Assembly (NCBI GenBank): GCA_049316905.1
Contig: JBMOJH010000088.1
Span: 1 to 14,410 of the forward strand
DNA from: CAIPVR01 sp049316905
GTDB taxonomy: Bacteria; Actinomycetota; Acidimicrobiia; Acidimicrobiales; Microtrichaceae
Direction of reading: 5' to 3'
DNA: 14,410 nt
Shown piece after piece: positions 1 through 7,366 of the stretch. Position 1 is the first letter of the stretch. Each line of letters opens with the position of its first letter. Under the pieces are notes generated by a model that was given only the letters and a program-made list of their open reading frames with translations, was not told the origin of the DNA and did not search any database. A program made the position numbers and the translations under genes.

Positions 1-1275
1 CAGCACCCGGCTCGCCATGAACACGCTGATCGCGAGCCACAGCCCCCACAGCGGGGTGTCGGCCGCCAGCGTGAGGCCGCCCGCCACGAGGAGCACCGCG
101 AGGGAGCCGACCATCGCCCGGGCGAGGAAGCGCTGGTCGCCCGCGCCCACGAGGACGCCGTCGAGGGCGAAGGCCACGCCGTTCACGGGCTGCATCACCG
201 CCACCCACACCAGCGACGGCACCACCACTGCGATCACCGCCGCGTCGTCGGTGAACAGCCGGGCGACGGGTTCTCGCAGCAGCAGGGTGGCGGTGCCGAG
301 CACCAGTCCGGACCCGACGCTCCACGCGAGGATCCGCCCGGCCACCTGCCGGGCGCCGTGCCGGTCGGCCGCCCCGAGCGCGTGGCCCACGAGCGATTGC
401 GCCGCGGCCTCCAGCGCGTCGAGCAGGTAGGCGAGGAACGCCCACCACTGGAACGCCACCTGGTAGCCCGCGAGCGCCACGGGGCCCCGGCGGGCGGCGA
501 GCGCGGTGGAGGCGGTGAGCGCCACCCGCAGCGCCACGGTGCGCACGAACAGGTCGCGGCCGACCACGGCGAGCGCCTGGATCCGGCCGGGGTCCGGGCG
601 GCGCGGGACGTCGCCGGTGCCGTAGCGGCGGAGGACCACCGCGGTGTACGCGATCGCCGCGCCCCACTGGGCGACGACGGTCCCGGCGGCGGAGCCCGCC
701 AGGCCCCACCCGAGGCCGATCACGAGGACCAGTTCGAGGGCGAGGTTCGCCGTGTTGGCCGCCACGGTCACCACCAGCGGGGTGCGGGTGTCGAGGTGGC
801 CGCGCAGCGCGCCGGTCCCGGCCATCGCCACGCACACGGCGGGCAGCCCGGCCAGGCTCACGCGCAGATAGGTCAGCGCCTCGTCCGCGATCGACGGCTC
901 GGCGCCGACCACGCGCACGAGCGGTCGGCCGAACACCCCCAGCACGGCTGCGGCGGCCACGCCGCAGAGCAGGCCGAGCCACAGCCCCTGCACCGACTGC
1001 TGGGCGGCCTCCACCGGACGCCCCGCCCCGAGGAGCCGGGCCACGGTGGCCGCGGTACCGAACGTGAGGAAGATGAACACGCCGGTGACCAGCAGGAGGA
1101 GCGTGGCGGCCACCGCCAGGCCGGCCAGCGCGTCGGCGCCGAGGCGGCCGACCACTGCGGTGTCGGCGAGGAGGTAGAGCGGCTCCGCGGCGAGGGTCAG
1201 GAGGGCCGGGCCGGCCAGTGACCAGATGCGCCGGTCCAGGGAGCGCCCGCCCGGCGCGCCGGGGGACGTCGCCAT
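1..1275 (-). CDS. MATE family efflux transporter, DinF-like (3' end missing)
   Basis: Reading the minus strand from the ATG at 1275 gives an open frame of 425 codons that leaves the window at base 1, so the C-terminus is missing. MATE proteins are usually about 440-460 residues, so only some 20-30 should be lost. The protein begins with a short polar stretch, then the typical first helices (LAGPALLTLAAEPLYLLADT, then VVGRLGADALAGLAVAAT). Further hydrophobic helices follow, with a second-half segment carrying QVAFQWWAFLAYLLDALEAA, which matches the DinF branch of the MATE family. MATE proteins are inner-membrane drug or metabolite exporters driven by Na+ or H+; the substrate here cannot be told. 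The gene is divergent from the one at 1337, with 61 bases between. No Shine-Dalgarno is seen, but CAACCT at 1287-1282 sits six bases before the ATG. The family call is firm and the subfamily is likely. Confidence 0.92.
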   Translation of the reverse strand, partial: MATSPGAPGGRSLDRRIWSLAGPALLTLAAEPLYLLADTAVVGRLGADALAGLAVAATLLLLVTGVFIFLTFGTAATVARLLGAGRPVEAAQQSVQGLWLGLLCGVAAAAVLGVFGRPLVRVVGAEPSIADEALTYLRVSLAGLPAVCVAMAGTGALRGHLDTRTPLVVTVAANTANLALELVLVIGLGWGLAGSAAGTVVAQWGAAIAYTAVVLRRYGTGDVPRRPDPGRIQALAVVGRDLFVRTVALRVALTASTALAARRGPVALAGYQVAFQWWAFLAYLLDALEAAAQSLVGHALGAADRHGARQVAGRILAWSVGSGLVLGTATLLLREPVARLFTDDAAVIAVVVPSLVWVAVMQPVNGVAFALDGVLVGAGDQRFLARAMVGSLAVLLVAGGLTLAADTPLWGLWLAISVFMASRVL

Positions 1276-1281
1276 CGGGGA

Positions 1282-1287
1282 AGGTTG
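1282..1287 (-). promoter_or_regulatory. candidate -10 element of the MATE gene (leaderless)
   Basis: The minus strand reads CAACCT followed by six bases and then the ATG at 1275. The A and T fall at the two best conserved places of a bacterial -10 box (xAxxxT), putting transcription start at or next to the ATG. There is no clear -35 box. Confidence 0.4.
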
Positions 1288-1324
1288 CCACGGAGGGGTG
1301 CGCCCCGGTGGCGACGTGCGGTGC

Positions 1325-1330
1325 GATCAT
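1325..1330 (+). promoter_or_regulatory. candidate -10 element of the 147-residue protein gene (leaderless)
   Basis: GATCAT lies six bases before the ATG at 1337, with A and T in the same register as at the other leaderless-looking starts here. There is no Shine-Dalgarno in front of the ATG and no evident -35 box. Confidence 0.35.
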
Positions 1331-1336
1331 GCGGCC

Positions 1337-1780
1337 ATGGCCCGCCGCAGCAGAGGACGGCGCAACGGGGTGCGTGGCTTCTTCGCCGATCACCCCGGAG
1401 TGCTCGTCGGCATCGTGCTGGTGGTGCTCGCCGCCGCCGCGGTGATCGCCGGCAAGGTGGTCGCCGACCGGACGGCCACCGAGGAGACGCAGCAGCGCGC
1501 GACCGAGATCCGCGGGCTCCTGCGGGGTGCCACCCCGGAGGACTTCCTCGCGGCCAACGCCGGTGAGCGGACCGCGGGCGACGTGGCCGCGCGCGTGCGT
1601 GCGCAGCCGGACTTCCAGGACGTGCAGGCCACGGCCCGGGTGGGCTTCATCCGCTTCCAGCCCGACGGCTGGTGGTCGGGCTTCACCGAGCGGTGCATCG
1701 TGGCCGAGGTGCGGGCCGAGGGCGTGGAGGTGCGGGTGCCCAAGACCGCGTGCGTGCGGGTGCCCGAGCCGAAGGACTGA
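1337..1780 (+). CDS. small membrane-anchored protein of unknown function
   Basis: This is a 147-residue protein I do not recognise as a named family. It starts with a strongly basic stretch (MARRSRGRRNGVRG), then one hydrophobic helix at about residues 22-42 (VLVGIVLVVLAAAAVIAGKV). The remaining ~105 residues are soluble. This predicts a single-pass protein or uncleaved signal anchor with the C-terminal domain outside the membrane. The outer part has two Cys near the end (ERCIVAEV and KTACVRV) that could form a disulfide, and a Trp/Phe-rich patch (FIRFQPDGWWSGF). ATG 1337 is preferred over the upstream in-frame ATG at 1226, because it directly precedes the basic-hydrophobic anchor and has a -10-like box six bases upstream. 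It is divergent from the MATE gene and 59 bases before ilvD. Confidence 0.72.
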   Translation: MARRSRGRRNGVRGFFADHPGVLVGIVLVVLAAAAVIAGKVVADRTATEETQQRATEIRGLLRGATPEDFLAANAGERTAGDVAARVRAQPDFQDVQATARVGFIRFQPDGWWSGFTERCIVAEVRAEGVEVRVPKTACVRVPEPKD

Positions 1781-1827
1781 ACTGCCGGCAGGACTGAACC
1801 CTGCCCGGGCGGTCGGGGCCGGGCCGG

Positions 1828-1833
1828 TACCCT
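1828..1833 (+). promoter_or_regulatory. candidate -10 element of ilvD (leaderless)
   Basis: TACCCT, a good TANNNT match, lies six bases before the ilvD ATG at 1840. No Shine-Dalgarno is present, so an mRNA starting at the A of the ATG is the simplest reading. No attenuator-like leader is visible in front of ilvD, unlike ilvB. Confidence 0.5.
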
Positions 1834-1839
1834 GCGGCC

Positions 1840-3528
1840 ATGACCGAGGAGACCCCTGACCTGAAGCCCCGTTCGCAAGAGGTGACCGACGGTCCCGAAC
1901 GGGCCCCCGCCCGGGCCATGCTCCGGGCGATCGGCATGTCCGACGACGACTGGGACAAGCCCCAGATCGGTGTGGTGAGCTCCTGGAACGAGGTCACCCC
2001 GTGCAACATGCCGCTCGACCGACTGGCCCGGCGCTCGAAGGAGGGGGTGCTGGCCGCCGGTGGCTTCCCGATCCAGTTCAACACGATCGCCGTGTCCGAC
2101 GGCATCTCGATGGGCCACGAGGGCATGCGGGCGTCGCTGGTGTCGCGCGAGGTGATCGCGGACTCCGTCGAGACCGTGATGCACGCCGAGCGCTTCGACG
2201 GCATGGTCACCTTCGCGGGCTGCGACAAGTCGCTGCCCGGGATGATGATGGCGGCGGTCCGCCTCAACCTGCCGTCGGTGTTCCTCTACGGCGGCTCGAA
2301 GCTCCCGGGCAACCACAACGGTGCCGTGCTCGACATCGTGAGCGTGTTCGAGGCGGTCGGCGCCCACGCGACCGGCACGATCGACGACGAGGAGCTGCAC
2401 GCGATCGAGTCCAACGCGTGCCCCACGATCGGGTCCTGCGCCGGCATGTTCACGGCCAACACGATGGCGTCGGTGGGGGAGGCGCTCGGGCTGTCGCTGC
2501 CGGGCTCGGCCTCCGCCCCCGCGGTGGACCGCCGGCGCGACGACTACGCCTACGCGTCGGGCACCGCGGTGGTGAACCTGCTGCGTCAGGGCATCCGGCC
2601 CCGTGACATCGTCACGAAGGGCGCGCTCGAGAACGCCATCGCAATGGTCATGGCCCTGGGCGGCTCCACCAACGCCGTCCTGCACCTGCTGGCGATCGCG
2701 CACGAGGCCCACGTGGAGCTCGAGCTCGAGGACTTCAACCGGGTGGCTGCCCGCGTGCCGCACATCGCGGACACGAAGCCCAACGGGCAGTACCACATGA
2801 TCGACGTCGACCGGGTGGGCGGCGTGCCCGTGGTGATGGCGATGCTCCTCGAGGAGGGGCTGATCCACGGCGACGAGGTGACCGTGACCGGCCGGACGGT
2901 CGCGGAGAACCTGGCCATGCTCAACCCGCCGGCGCCCGACGGCGACGTGATCCATCCGCTGTCGGCGCCGATCCACGACGTCGGCGGCATCGCCGTGCTG
3001 CGCGGCTCGCTGGCGCCGAACGGCGCGGTCGTGAAGGTCGCCGGCATCGACTTCGACCACTTCGAGGGCCGCGCCCGCGTCTTCGACGGTGAGGACGCGG
3101 CGATGGAGGCCGTGCTCGCCGGGCGGATCGAGCCGGGCGACGTGGTGGTCATCCGCTACGAGGGCCCGAAGGGCGGCCCCGGCATGCGCGAGATGCTCGC
3201 CATCACCTCGGCCATCAAGGGCGCGGGGCGTGGCGGCGACACGGCGCTCGTGACCGACGGCCGCTTCTCGGGTGGCACCCGCGGGTTCTGCATCGGTCAC
3301 GTGGCGCCCGAGGCCGTCGACGGCGGCCCGATCGCCTTTGTTGCCGAGGGCGACACCATCCGGGTGGACGTGGCCAACCATACGATCGACGTGCTGGTCG
3401 ACGAGGCCACCCTCGCCGCCCGCCGCCAGGACTGGAAGCTCCCCGAGCCCCGCTACACCTCCGGCGTGCTGGCCAAGTACGCCGCCCTGGCACAGGGTGC
3501 CGACCAGGGCGCGATCACCCGACCGTGA
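1840..3528 (+). CDS. ilvD: dihydroxy-acid dehydratase
   Basis: IlvD removes water from 2,3-dihydroxyisovalerate and 2,3-dihydroxy-3-methylvalerate to give the keto acids of valine and isoleucine, in the cytoplasm, using an Fe-S cluster and Mg2+. The 562-residue length is normal. The three cluster cysteines of the [2Fe-2S] type are all visible: Cys55 (TPCNMPL), Cys128 (FAGCDKSLPGMMMA) and Cys200 (PTIGSCAGMFTANTM). Other family hallmarks are GGSTNAVLHLLAIA and the C-terminal YEGPKGGPGMREM and DGRFSGGTRG. The start at 1840 agrees with the family N-terminus (LKPRSQEVTDGPERAPARAM) and with the TACCCT box. It is transcribed in the same direction as ilvBNC but lies about 4.6 kb before it with unrelated genes between, so it is probably a separate unit. 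Its stop overlaps the next gene's GTG. Confidence 0.97.
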   Translation: MTEETPDLKPRSQEVTDGPERAPARAMLRAIGMSDDDWDKPQIGVVSSWNEVTPCNMPLDRLARRSKEGVLAAGGFPIQFNTIAVSDGISMGHEGMRASLVSREVIADSVETVMHAERFDGMVTFAGCDKSLPGMMMAAVRLNLPSVFLYGGSKLPGNHNGAVLDIVSVFEAVGAHATGTIDDEELHAIESNACPTIGSCAGMFTANTMASVGEALGLSLPGSASAPAVDRRRDDYAYASGTAVVNLLRQGIRPRDIVTKGALENAIAMVMALGGSTNAVLHLLAIAHEAHVELELEDFNRVAARVPHIADTKPNGQYHMIDVDRVGGVPVVMAMLLEEGLIHGDEVTVTGRTVAENLAMLNPPAPDGDVIHPLSAPIHDVGGIAVLRGSLAPNGAVVKVAGIDFDHFEGRARVFDGEDAAMEAVLAGRIEPGDVVVIRYEGPKGGPGMREMLAITSAIKGAGRGGDTALVTDGRFSGGTRGFCIGHVAPEAVDGGPIAFVAEGDTIRVDVANHTIDVLVDEATLAARRQDWKLPEPRYTSGVLAKYAALAQGADQGAITRP

Positions 3529-4346
3529 CCGTCGATCCCGGGCCCGGCACCGGTGACGACCCCGCCGGCCCGGTCCCGGGGTGGCCCGCGGTGTGCACCC
3601 GGGGCCTCACCAAGCACTTCGGCGACCGGGTGGCGGTCGACGGCCTCGACCTCGACGTGCCGGTGGGCAGCTTCTGCGGCCTGGTCGGCCCGAACGGCTC
3701 CGGCAAGACCACCACCCTGCGCATGGCCGCCGGCCTGCAGCGGCCCGACAGTGGGAGCGTCTGGATCGCCGGGCACGAGACGTGGGCGGAACCGGTCGGC
3801 GTGCGCCGCCTGCTCGGCGTGGTGCCCGACCCGCTGCACCTCTTCGACCGCCTGACCGCCCGCGAGCTGCTCGGGCATCTCGGTGAGCTGCGCGGGATGT
3901 CGCGCGACGAGGTGGCGTCGCGGAGCGAGGAGCTGCTCAGCGTGCTCGGCCTCGACGAGGCCGCGGGCGATCTGATCGGCGGCTACAGCCACGGGATGCG
4001 GAAGAAGACCTCGCTCGCGTGCGCGCTGCTGCACCGGCCGGCGGTGCTGCTCCTCGACGAGCCGTTCGAGGGCGTGGACCCCGTCTCCGCCCGCACGGTG
4101 CGCGACCTGCTGGACCGGTACCGGGCCTCGGGCGGCACGGTGGTGTTCTCCTCCCACGTGATGGACCTGGTGGAGCGGTTCTGCGACCACGTGGCGGTCA
4201 TGGCGGGCGGGCGGCTCCTGGCCAGCGGGCCCACCGACGAGGTGCGCGGGCCCGGCAGCCTCGAGGACGCCTTCATCCGGCTGGTCGGCGCGTCCCCGCT
4301 CCTTGCCGACCGGCTGCGGTGGTTGGACGGCACGGGCACATCGTGA
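3525..4346 (+). CDS. ABC transporter ATP-binding protein
   Basis: A 273-residue ABC ATPase that should power the permease encoded next to it. Visible motifs are Walker A GPNGSGKTT (residues 55-63), a signature region YSHGM (154-158) in place of the commoner LSGGQ, Walker B VLLLDEP with Asp178 and Glu179, and the switch His211 in SSHVM. The YSHGM signature is common in ATPases paired with ABC-2 type exporters. The first ~23 residues form a Gly/Pro/Asp-rich extension before the usual first strand. The GTG start at 3525 overlaps the ilvD stop by four bases (GTGA), and the stop overlaps the permease start in the same way, so the three genes are probably translated in a coupled manner. A link to branched-chain amino acid metabolism is possible from position only; the substrate is unknown. 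Confidence 0.93.
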   Translation: MTVDPGPGTGDDPAGPVPGWPAVCTRGLTKHFGDRVAVDGLDLDVPVGSFCGLVGPNGSGKTTTLRMAAGLQRPDSGSVWIAGHETWAEPVGVRRLLGVVPDPLHLFDRLTARELLGHLGELRGMSRDEVASRSEELLSVLGLDEAAGDLIGGYSHGMRKKTSLACALLHRPAVLLLDEPFEGVDPVSARTVRDLLDRYRASGGTVVFSSHVMDLVERFCDHVAVMAGGRLLASGPTDEVRGPGSLEDAFIRLVGASPLLADRLRWLDGTGTS

Positions 4347-5956
4347 CCCGCCGGAACGTGACGGGGCGCACCGTGCGGGTGCTGGTGCGCCTGAAGTGGG
4401 ACCTGCTCCGGGGCGGGTTCCGCGGGCGGCTCCAGCAGCGGCTCGCCACGTCGCTGTCGCTCGTGTTCTCCGTCGCGGCCGGCCTGTTCGCCCTCGCGAT
4501 CTTCGTCAGCATCGGCCGGGGCTTCGCCGTGGGCGACGAGATGATCGTGGTGGCCCTGCCGGTGATCGTCGTGTCGGTCGGCCTGCTCTCGGCCGCTGCG
4601 GGGGTGGAGGCCACCATCGACGTGCGGAACCTCGCCACGGAGCCGCTCCGGCCGTCCGAGCTCTCCGCCGGCCTGCTCGCCGCGGCGCTCGTGGGGCCGG
4701 CCGCCCTGCTCGGGGCGCTGTCAGGGCTGGGGCTCGCGATCGGCTGGTGGGTGGGCGGTCCGGGCGCAGCGATCGTGGTGGTCGGGGCGACGGTGCTGTG
4801 GTGGGCCACCCTCCTGCTCGTGAGCCGGACCGGCGCCAACGCGTTGGGCGTGCTCGCCGTGGGGCGGTTCCGCCAGATCGCCCAGACCCTGGCAGCCCTC
4901 TCTGGCATCGCGCTCTGGTTCGTTTTCCAGTTCTCCGCCAGGGCGATGTCGGGCTGGGACCGCGCGCAGTGGGAGCGCGTGGCGTCGATCGCCGCGCTGA
5001 CCCCGCCCGGTCAGATCGGCCGGGCCCTCGGCGCGGCGGACCGGCCGGCGACCGCGGCGCTGCACCTCCTGCTCGCGGCGTCGTGGCTGCCGCTCCTGTG
5101 GTGGCTGCACACCGTCACGCTCGGTCGGCTCGTCGGCGCGCCGCCGCGGGCCGGGGCGGAGCCCCGCACGGTCCGGACGGGGCGCAGCGGCCTGCGCGCC
5201 GGGGTGCTCCGGGTCCTTCCGGCGGGTCCGGCCGGCGCGATCGCGGCCCGGACCATGCGCACGAAGGTGCGGACCCCGCGGGAGGCGGTGAACACGATCG
5301 TGGCGCTCGTGGTCGGCGTGGGGGCGTTGGTGCTGGCGCCGCTGGTCAACGGCGGTTCCGTCGGCGAGCGCATCGTGCTGAGTGCGGGCCTGCTGCACTT
5401 CGCGGTGCTCTTCGAGGGCAACAACACGTTCGGCTTCGACGGGCCCCCGCTCTGGATGGAGGTGGGCGCGGGTGCGGACGGCCGGACGCTGGCGCGCGGC
5501 AAGGCGCTCGCCTCGGTCACCACGATGGCGCTCCCGGCCCTCGCGCTGGTCCTCGCCCTCGCCGCGGTGTCGGGTGGTTGGCGATGGGTGCCGGCCGGCG
5601 CGGTGCTGGCCCTCGGGTCGGTGCTGGTGGCCGCCGGTGCGTCGGTGGTGAGCGCCTCGGTCGCGCCGTTCGCGCTGCCCGACAGCCCCAACCCCTTCGC
5701 CGCGGGCGACACCGGTCAGGGGTGCCTGGCCGGCGGCGCGCTGGCCGCCACGATGGTGGTGCTCACCATCCTGTCCCTGCCGGTGGCGCTCGCGGTGTGG
5801 TGGGCGGCCGACCGGGGTCCCGGGATGACGGCGGCCGTGTCGCTCCTGGCGCCGATCGGTGGTGCGTTCGTGCTCTGGGCCGGTATCCGGCTCGCCGGTC
5901 GGGCGATCGAGGGCCGCGAGGCGGAGCTGGTGGCCCGGGTCAGTCCCGCCCGCTGA
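4343..5956 (+). CDS. ABC-2 type exporter permease
   Basis: A 537-residue, strongly hydrophobic protein with about 11-12 likely membrane helices, for example near residues 36-58, 68-90, 108-132, 137-160, 178-196, 238-255 and 325-345, plus several towards the C-terminus. The segment NTFGFDGPPLWMEV followed by ARGKALA resembles the loop of large ABC-2 permeases (N-FG-DG ... GK-LA). The short basic N-terminus precedes a KWDLLRGG segment, also usual in this group. The GTG start at 4343 overlaps the ATPase stop as GTGA; frames open further upstream belong to the ATPase region and are not used. With the ATPase it forms a two-gene exporter in which both subunits are probably used as dimers or as one heteromeric unit. 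The substrate cannot be inferred from sequence. Confidence 0.85.
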   Translation: MTRRNVTGRTVRVLVRLKWDLLRGGFRGRLQQRLATSLSLVFSVAAGLFALAIFVSIGRGFAVGDEMIVVALPVIVVSVGLLSAAAGVEATIDVRNLATEPLRPSELSAGLLAAALVGPAALLGALSGLGLAIGWWVGGPGAAIVVVGATVLWWATLLLVSRTGANALGVLAVGRFRQIAQTLAALSGIALWFVFQFSARAMSGWDRAQWERVASIAALTPPGQIGRALGAADRPATAALHLLLAASWLPLLWWLHTVTLGRLVGAPPRAGAEPRTVRTGRSGLRAGVLRVLPAGPAGAIAARTMRTKVRTPREAVNTIVALVVGVGALVLAPLVNGGSVGERIVLSAGLLHFAVLFEGNNTFGFDGPPLWMEVGAGADGRTLARGKALASVTTMALPALALVLALAAVSGGWRWVPAGAVLALGSVLVAAGASVVSASVAPFALPDSPNPFAAGDTGQGCLAGGALAATMVVLTILSLPVALAVWWAADRGPGMTAAVSLLAPIGGAFVLWAGIRLAGRAIEGREAELVARVSPAR

Positions 5957-6021
5957 CATCACGCGTCCGGCGCGACTTCACCGAAACCTCACCATCCGCA
6001 GGCCCGTCCCGAACCGTTCGC

Positions 6022-6660
6022 ATGTCAACCTCTCCCCCGATGGAGATCCAGACCTTCGGCGGCCTTCCGGCCCACCCCCTTTTCGTCCACCTGCCCGTCG
6101 TGCTCGTGCCGCTGGCCACCATCGGTGCCCTGCTCATGTGCATCAAACCGTCGTGGCGGCGGATCTACGGCATCCCCACGGCCGTGCTCGCCGTCATCGC
6201 GGCGATCACGACGCAACTCGCCATCGGCACCGGCGAGGCGCTCGAGGAGATGGTTCCCGAGTCCCGGCTCGTGGAGACGCACTCCCAGATCGCCGAGCAG
6301 GCCCGGCCGTTCATCTTCCTGTTCGCGCTCGCGGTGCTCGCCGCCGTGGTCGTCGACTTCCTGGCCCGCCGGCGGGCGGCGGCCGAGGCGCCCGCCGCGG
6401 GTGCCGCTGATGCCCCCGGGGGCGGAGCCGGCGGCGACACCCTGACCGTCACCCGGACCCGTCCCGCCACCGTCCGCTCAGGGCTGGCGACCGCGGCCCT
6501 GGCGTTGTCGGTGGTCGGCTTCCTGCTCGGCGGCGTCTCGACCGTGCAGGTGTACCGGACCGGTCACTCCGGGGCGAAGGCCACCTGGCACGACGTCAAG
6601 AAGGAGTCCGGCGGCTCGGGTGGCGAGTCCGGTGGTGAGGGCGGCGAGGGCGGCGGCTGA
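6022..6660 (+). CDS. DUF2231 family membrane protein
   Basis: A 212-residue protein with the DUF2231 signature: GGLPAHPLFVHLPVVLVPLA at the N-terminus, a second helix, the segment ETHSQIAEQARPF, a third helix, and a last helix followed by YRTGHSGAKATW. Four membrane helices are expected at about residues 23-41, 51-68, 97-115 and 155-175. The conserved His residues and the GHSG motif have led to suggestions of haem or redox roles for the family, but its function is not established. The protein ends in a Gly/Ser/Glu tail (SGGSGGESGGEGGEGGG), low in complexity and likely exposed and disordered. The start at 6022 is not certain: an in-frame ATG at 6040 is closer to the conserved part, and neither has a clear Shine-Dalgarno or -10 box. 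A palindromic terminator follows the stop. Confidence 0.85.
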   Translation: MSTSPPMEIQTFGGLPAHPLFVHLPVVLVPLATIGALLMCIKPSWRRIYGIPTAVLAVIAAITTQLAIGTGEALEEMVPESRLVETHSQIAEQARPFIFLFALAVLAAVVVDFLARRRAAAEAPAAGAADAPGGGAGGDTLTVTRTRPATVRSGLATAALALSVVGFLLGGVSTVQVYRTGHSGAKATWHDVKKESGGSGGESGGEGGEGGG

Positions 6661-6665
6661 CCCGA

Positions 6666-6788
6666 TCAGCGGTCCCCGCGGGGACCGCCCTTTCGCCAGC
6701 GCCGACCGCGCCAGCGCACCGCCTCCCGCACGCCCACCACGGCGAGCAGCGCCACGACGGTGAGCGCCGCGGCGGCGCCACCGCTCAC
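6666..6788 (-). CDS. 40-residue single-pass membrane peptide
   Basis: A short frame of 41 codons starts with GTG at 6788, overlapping the stop of the NadD-like gene as GTGA, the same coupling used by other genes here. The predicted peptide begins VSGGAAAALTVVALLAVVGV (first residue would be Met), a clean membrane helix. It continues with a highly basic tail rich in Arg, Trp and Lys (REAVRWRGRRWRKGG). Such a helix plus positive tail predicts the C-terminus in the cytoplasm. Function is unknown. The overlap, the orderly hydrophobic/basic layout and the stop immediately at the terminator palindrome support it as a real gene, but it is too short for certainty and the downstream half overlaps the palindrome. 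Confidence 0.5.
   Translation of the reverse strand: MSGGAAAALTVVALLAVVGVREAVRWRGRRWRKGGPRGDR
6669..6688. terminator. perfect 20-base palindrome, terminator of the DUF2231 gene
   Basis: The nine-base arm GCGGTCCCC and its complement GGGGACCGC meet at a central GC. It lies eight bases after the stop at 6660 and is followed by CCTTT on the plus strand, a short U-rich end typical of GC-rich genomes. The same bases encode the last residues of the small minus-strand gene at 6666-6788, so the site is shared by two converging units. Confidence 0.6.
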
Positions 6789-7297
6789 GCGGGGTTCCCG
6801 TGCCGGCCCGGCTCCGCCGCCCACTCCGAGCGCCCGCGCCGCACCTCGGTGGCCGACACCTCGGCGAGGTGGCCGGGCACCTCGAGGAGCAGCTCCGGCG
6901 GCACGTCGAGGCCGTGCCGGGGCGCCACCACCACTCGGGGCAGTGCGGCGAGGGCCCGGTCCCGGGCCGCAGTGGAGCCGCCGTACCAGGCCGGGTCGTT
7001 GACCTGGGCCCACTTGTCGGCCCCCATCACCACGGCGTCGTAGCCCTCGGCGATCTCCGCGACGAGCCGGGAGTCCACCACCACGGCGGCGAGCCACGGG
7101 CGGTCGGCCGCCACCCGCTCGATGGTCTCGATCCGCTGGGCCACCGTGTGCTCCCCGAGGTGCGCCTTGCCGAGGGCGTCCCGCGAGATGGCGAGGTCGA
7201 GCCGGGTCAGCCCGAGGCGCCGCACCGCCGCGTCGGCGACGGCGAGGTGGGCGATGGTCAGTGGATCGAAGCTCCCGGGGTACACGCCGACGGCCAC
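6785..7297 (-). CDS. NadD-like nucleotidyltransferase (cytidylyltransferase-like fold)
   Basis: A 170-residue protein with the two nucleotide-binding motifs of the NadD/CoaD superfamily. Near the N-terminus is GVYPGSFDPLTIAHL, where Thr14-x-x-His17 matches the (H/T)xGH site. Near the C-terminus is VSATEVRRG (residues 147-155), matching the ISSTxIR site. The segment GADKW at 92-96 matches the family's substrate-binding loop. It probably adenylates a phosphorylated small molecule such as nicotinate mononucleotide, but the Ala in TIAH in place of the usual Gly and the short length leave the substrate open, so no gene symbol is given. The GTG at 7297 is preferred because CAAGCT lies six bases upstream and the first strand begins at once; the in-frame ATG at 7327 would add ten residues. 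The gene is coupled to the small membrane peptide downstream and divergent from the Nudix gene. Confidence 0.85.
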   Translation of the reverse strand: MAVGVYPGSFDPLTIAHLAVADAAVRRLGLTRLDLAISRDALGKAHLGEHTVAQRIETIERVAADRPWLAAVVVDSRLVAEIAEGYDAVVMGADKWAQVNDPAWYGGSTAARDRALAALPRVVVAPRHGLDVPPELLLEVPGHLAEVSATEVRRGRSEWAAEPGRHGNPA

Positions 7298-7303
7298 GGC
7301 GTC

Positions 7304-7309
7304 AGCTTG
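7304..7309 (-). promoter_or_regulatory. candidate -10 element of the NadD-like gene (leaderless)
   Basis: The minus strand reads CAAGCT six bases before the GTG at 7297. A and T fall in the conserved -10 places. If the ATG at 7327 were the true start this box would lie inside the gene, so it bears directly on the choice of start. Confidence 0.35.
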
Positions 7310-7354
7310 GGTCCCGGCGCGCGGCATGGCAAGCCGCGTCCCCGGCGCACCCCG

Positions 7355-7360
7355 TACGCT
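7355..7360 (+). promoter_or_regulatory. candidate -10 element of the Nudix gene (leaderless)
   Basis: TACGCT, a good TANNNT match, is six bases before the GTG at 7367, and there is no Shine-Dalgarno. It is arranged exactly like the box in front of ilvD. Confidence 0.5.
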
Positions 7361-7366
7361 CCCTGC

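Noticed and set aside
1390..3381. A 663-codon open frame on the minus strand opposite ilvD and the gene before it.
   Set aside because: It is His/Arg/Gly-rich with no domain, lies antisense to the clear ilvD frame, and is the usual effect of high GC on stop codons.
4019..4342. An upstream extension of the permease frame into the ATPase gene.
   Set aside because: It is Arg/Gly/Pro-rich, shows no helix, and overlaps the Walker B region of the true ATPase frame. The GTG at 4343 fits the coupling pattern.
5988..6021. GAAAC and CGTT elements before the DUF2231 gene, resembling a stress sigma factor promoter.
   Set aside because: The spacing of about 27 bases is far too long for that promoter class.
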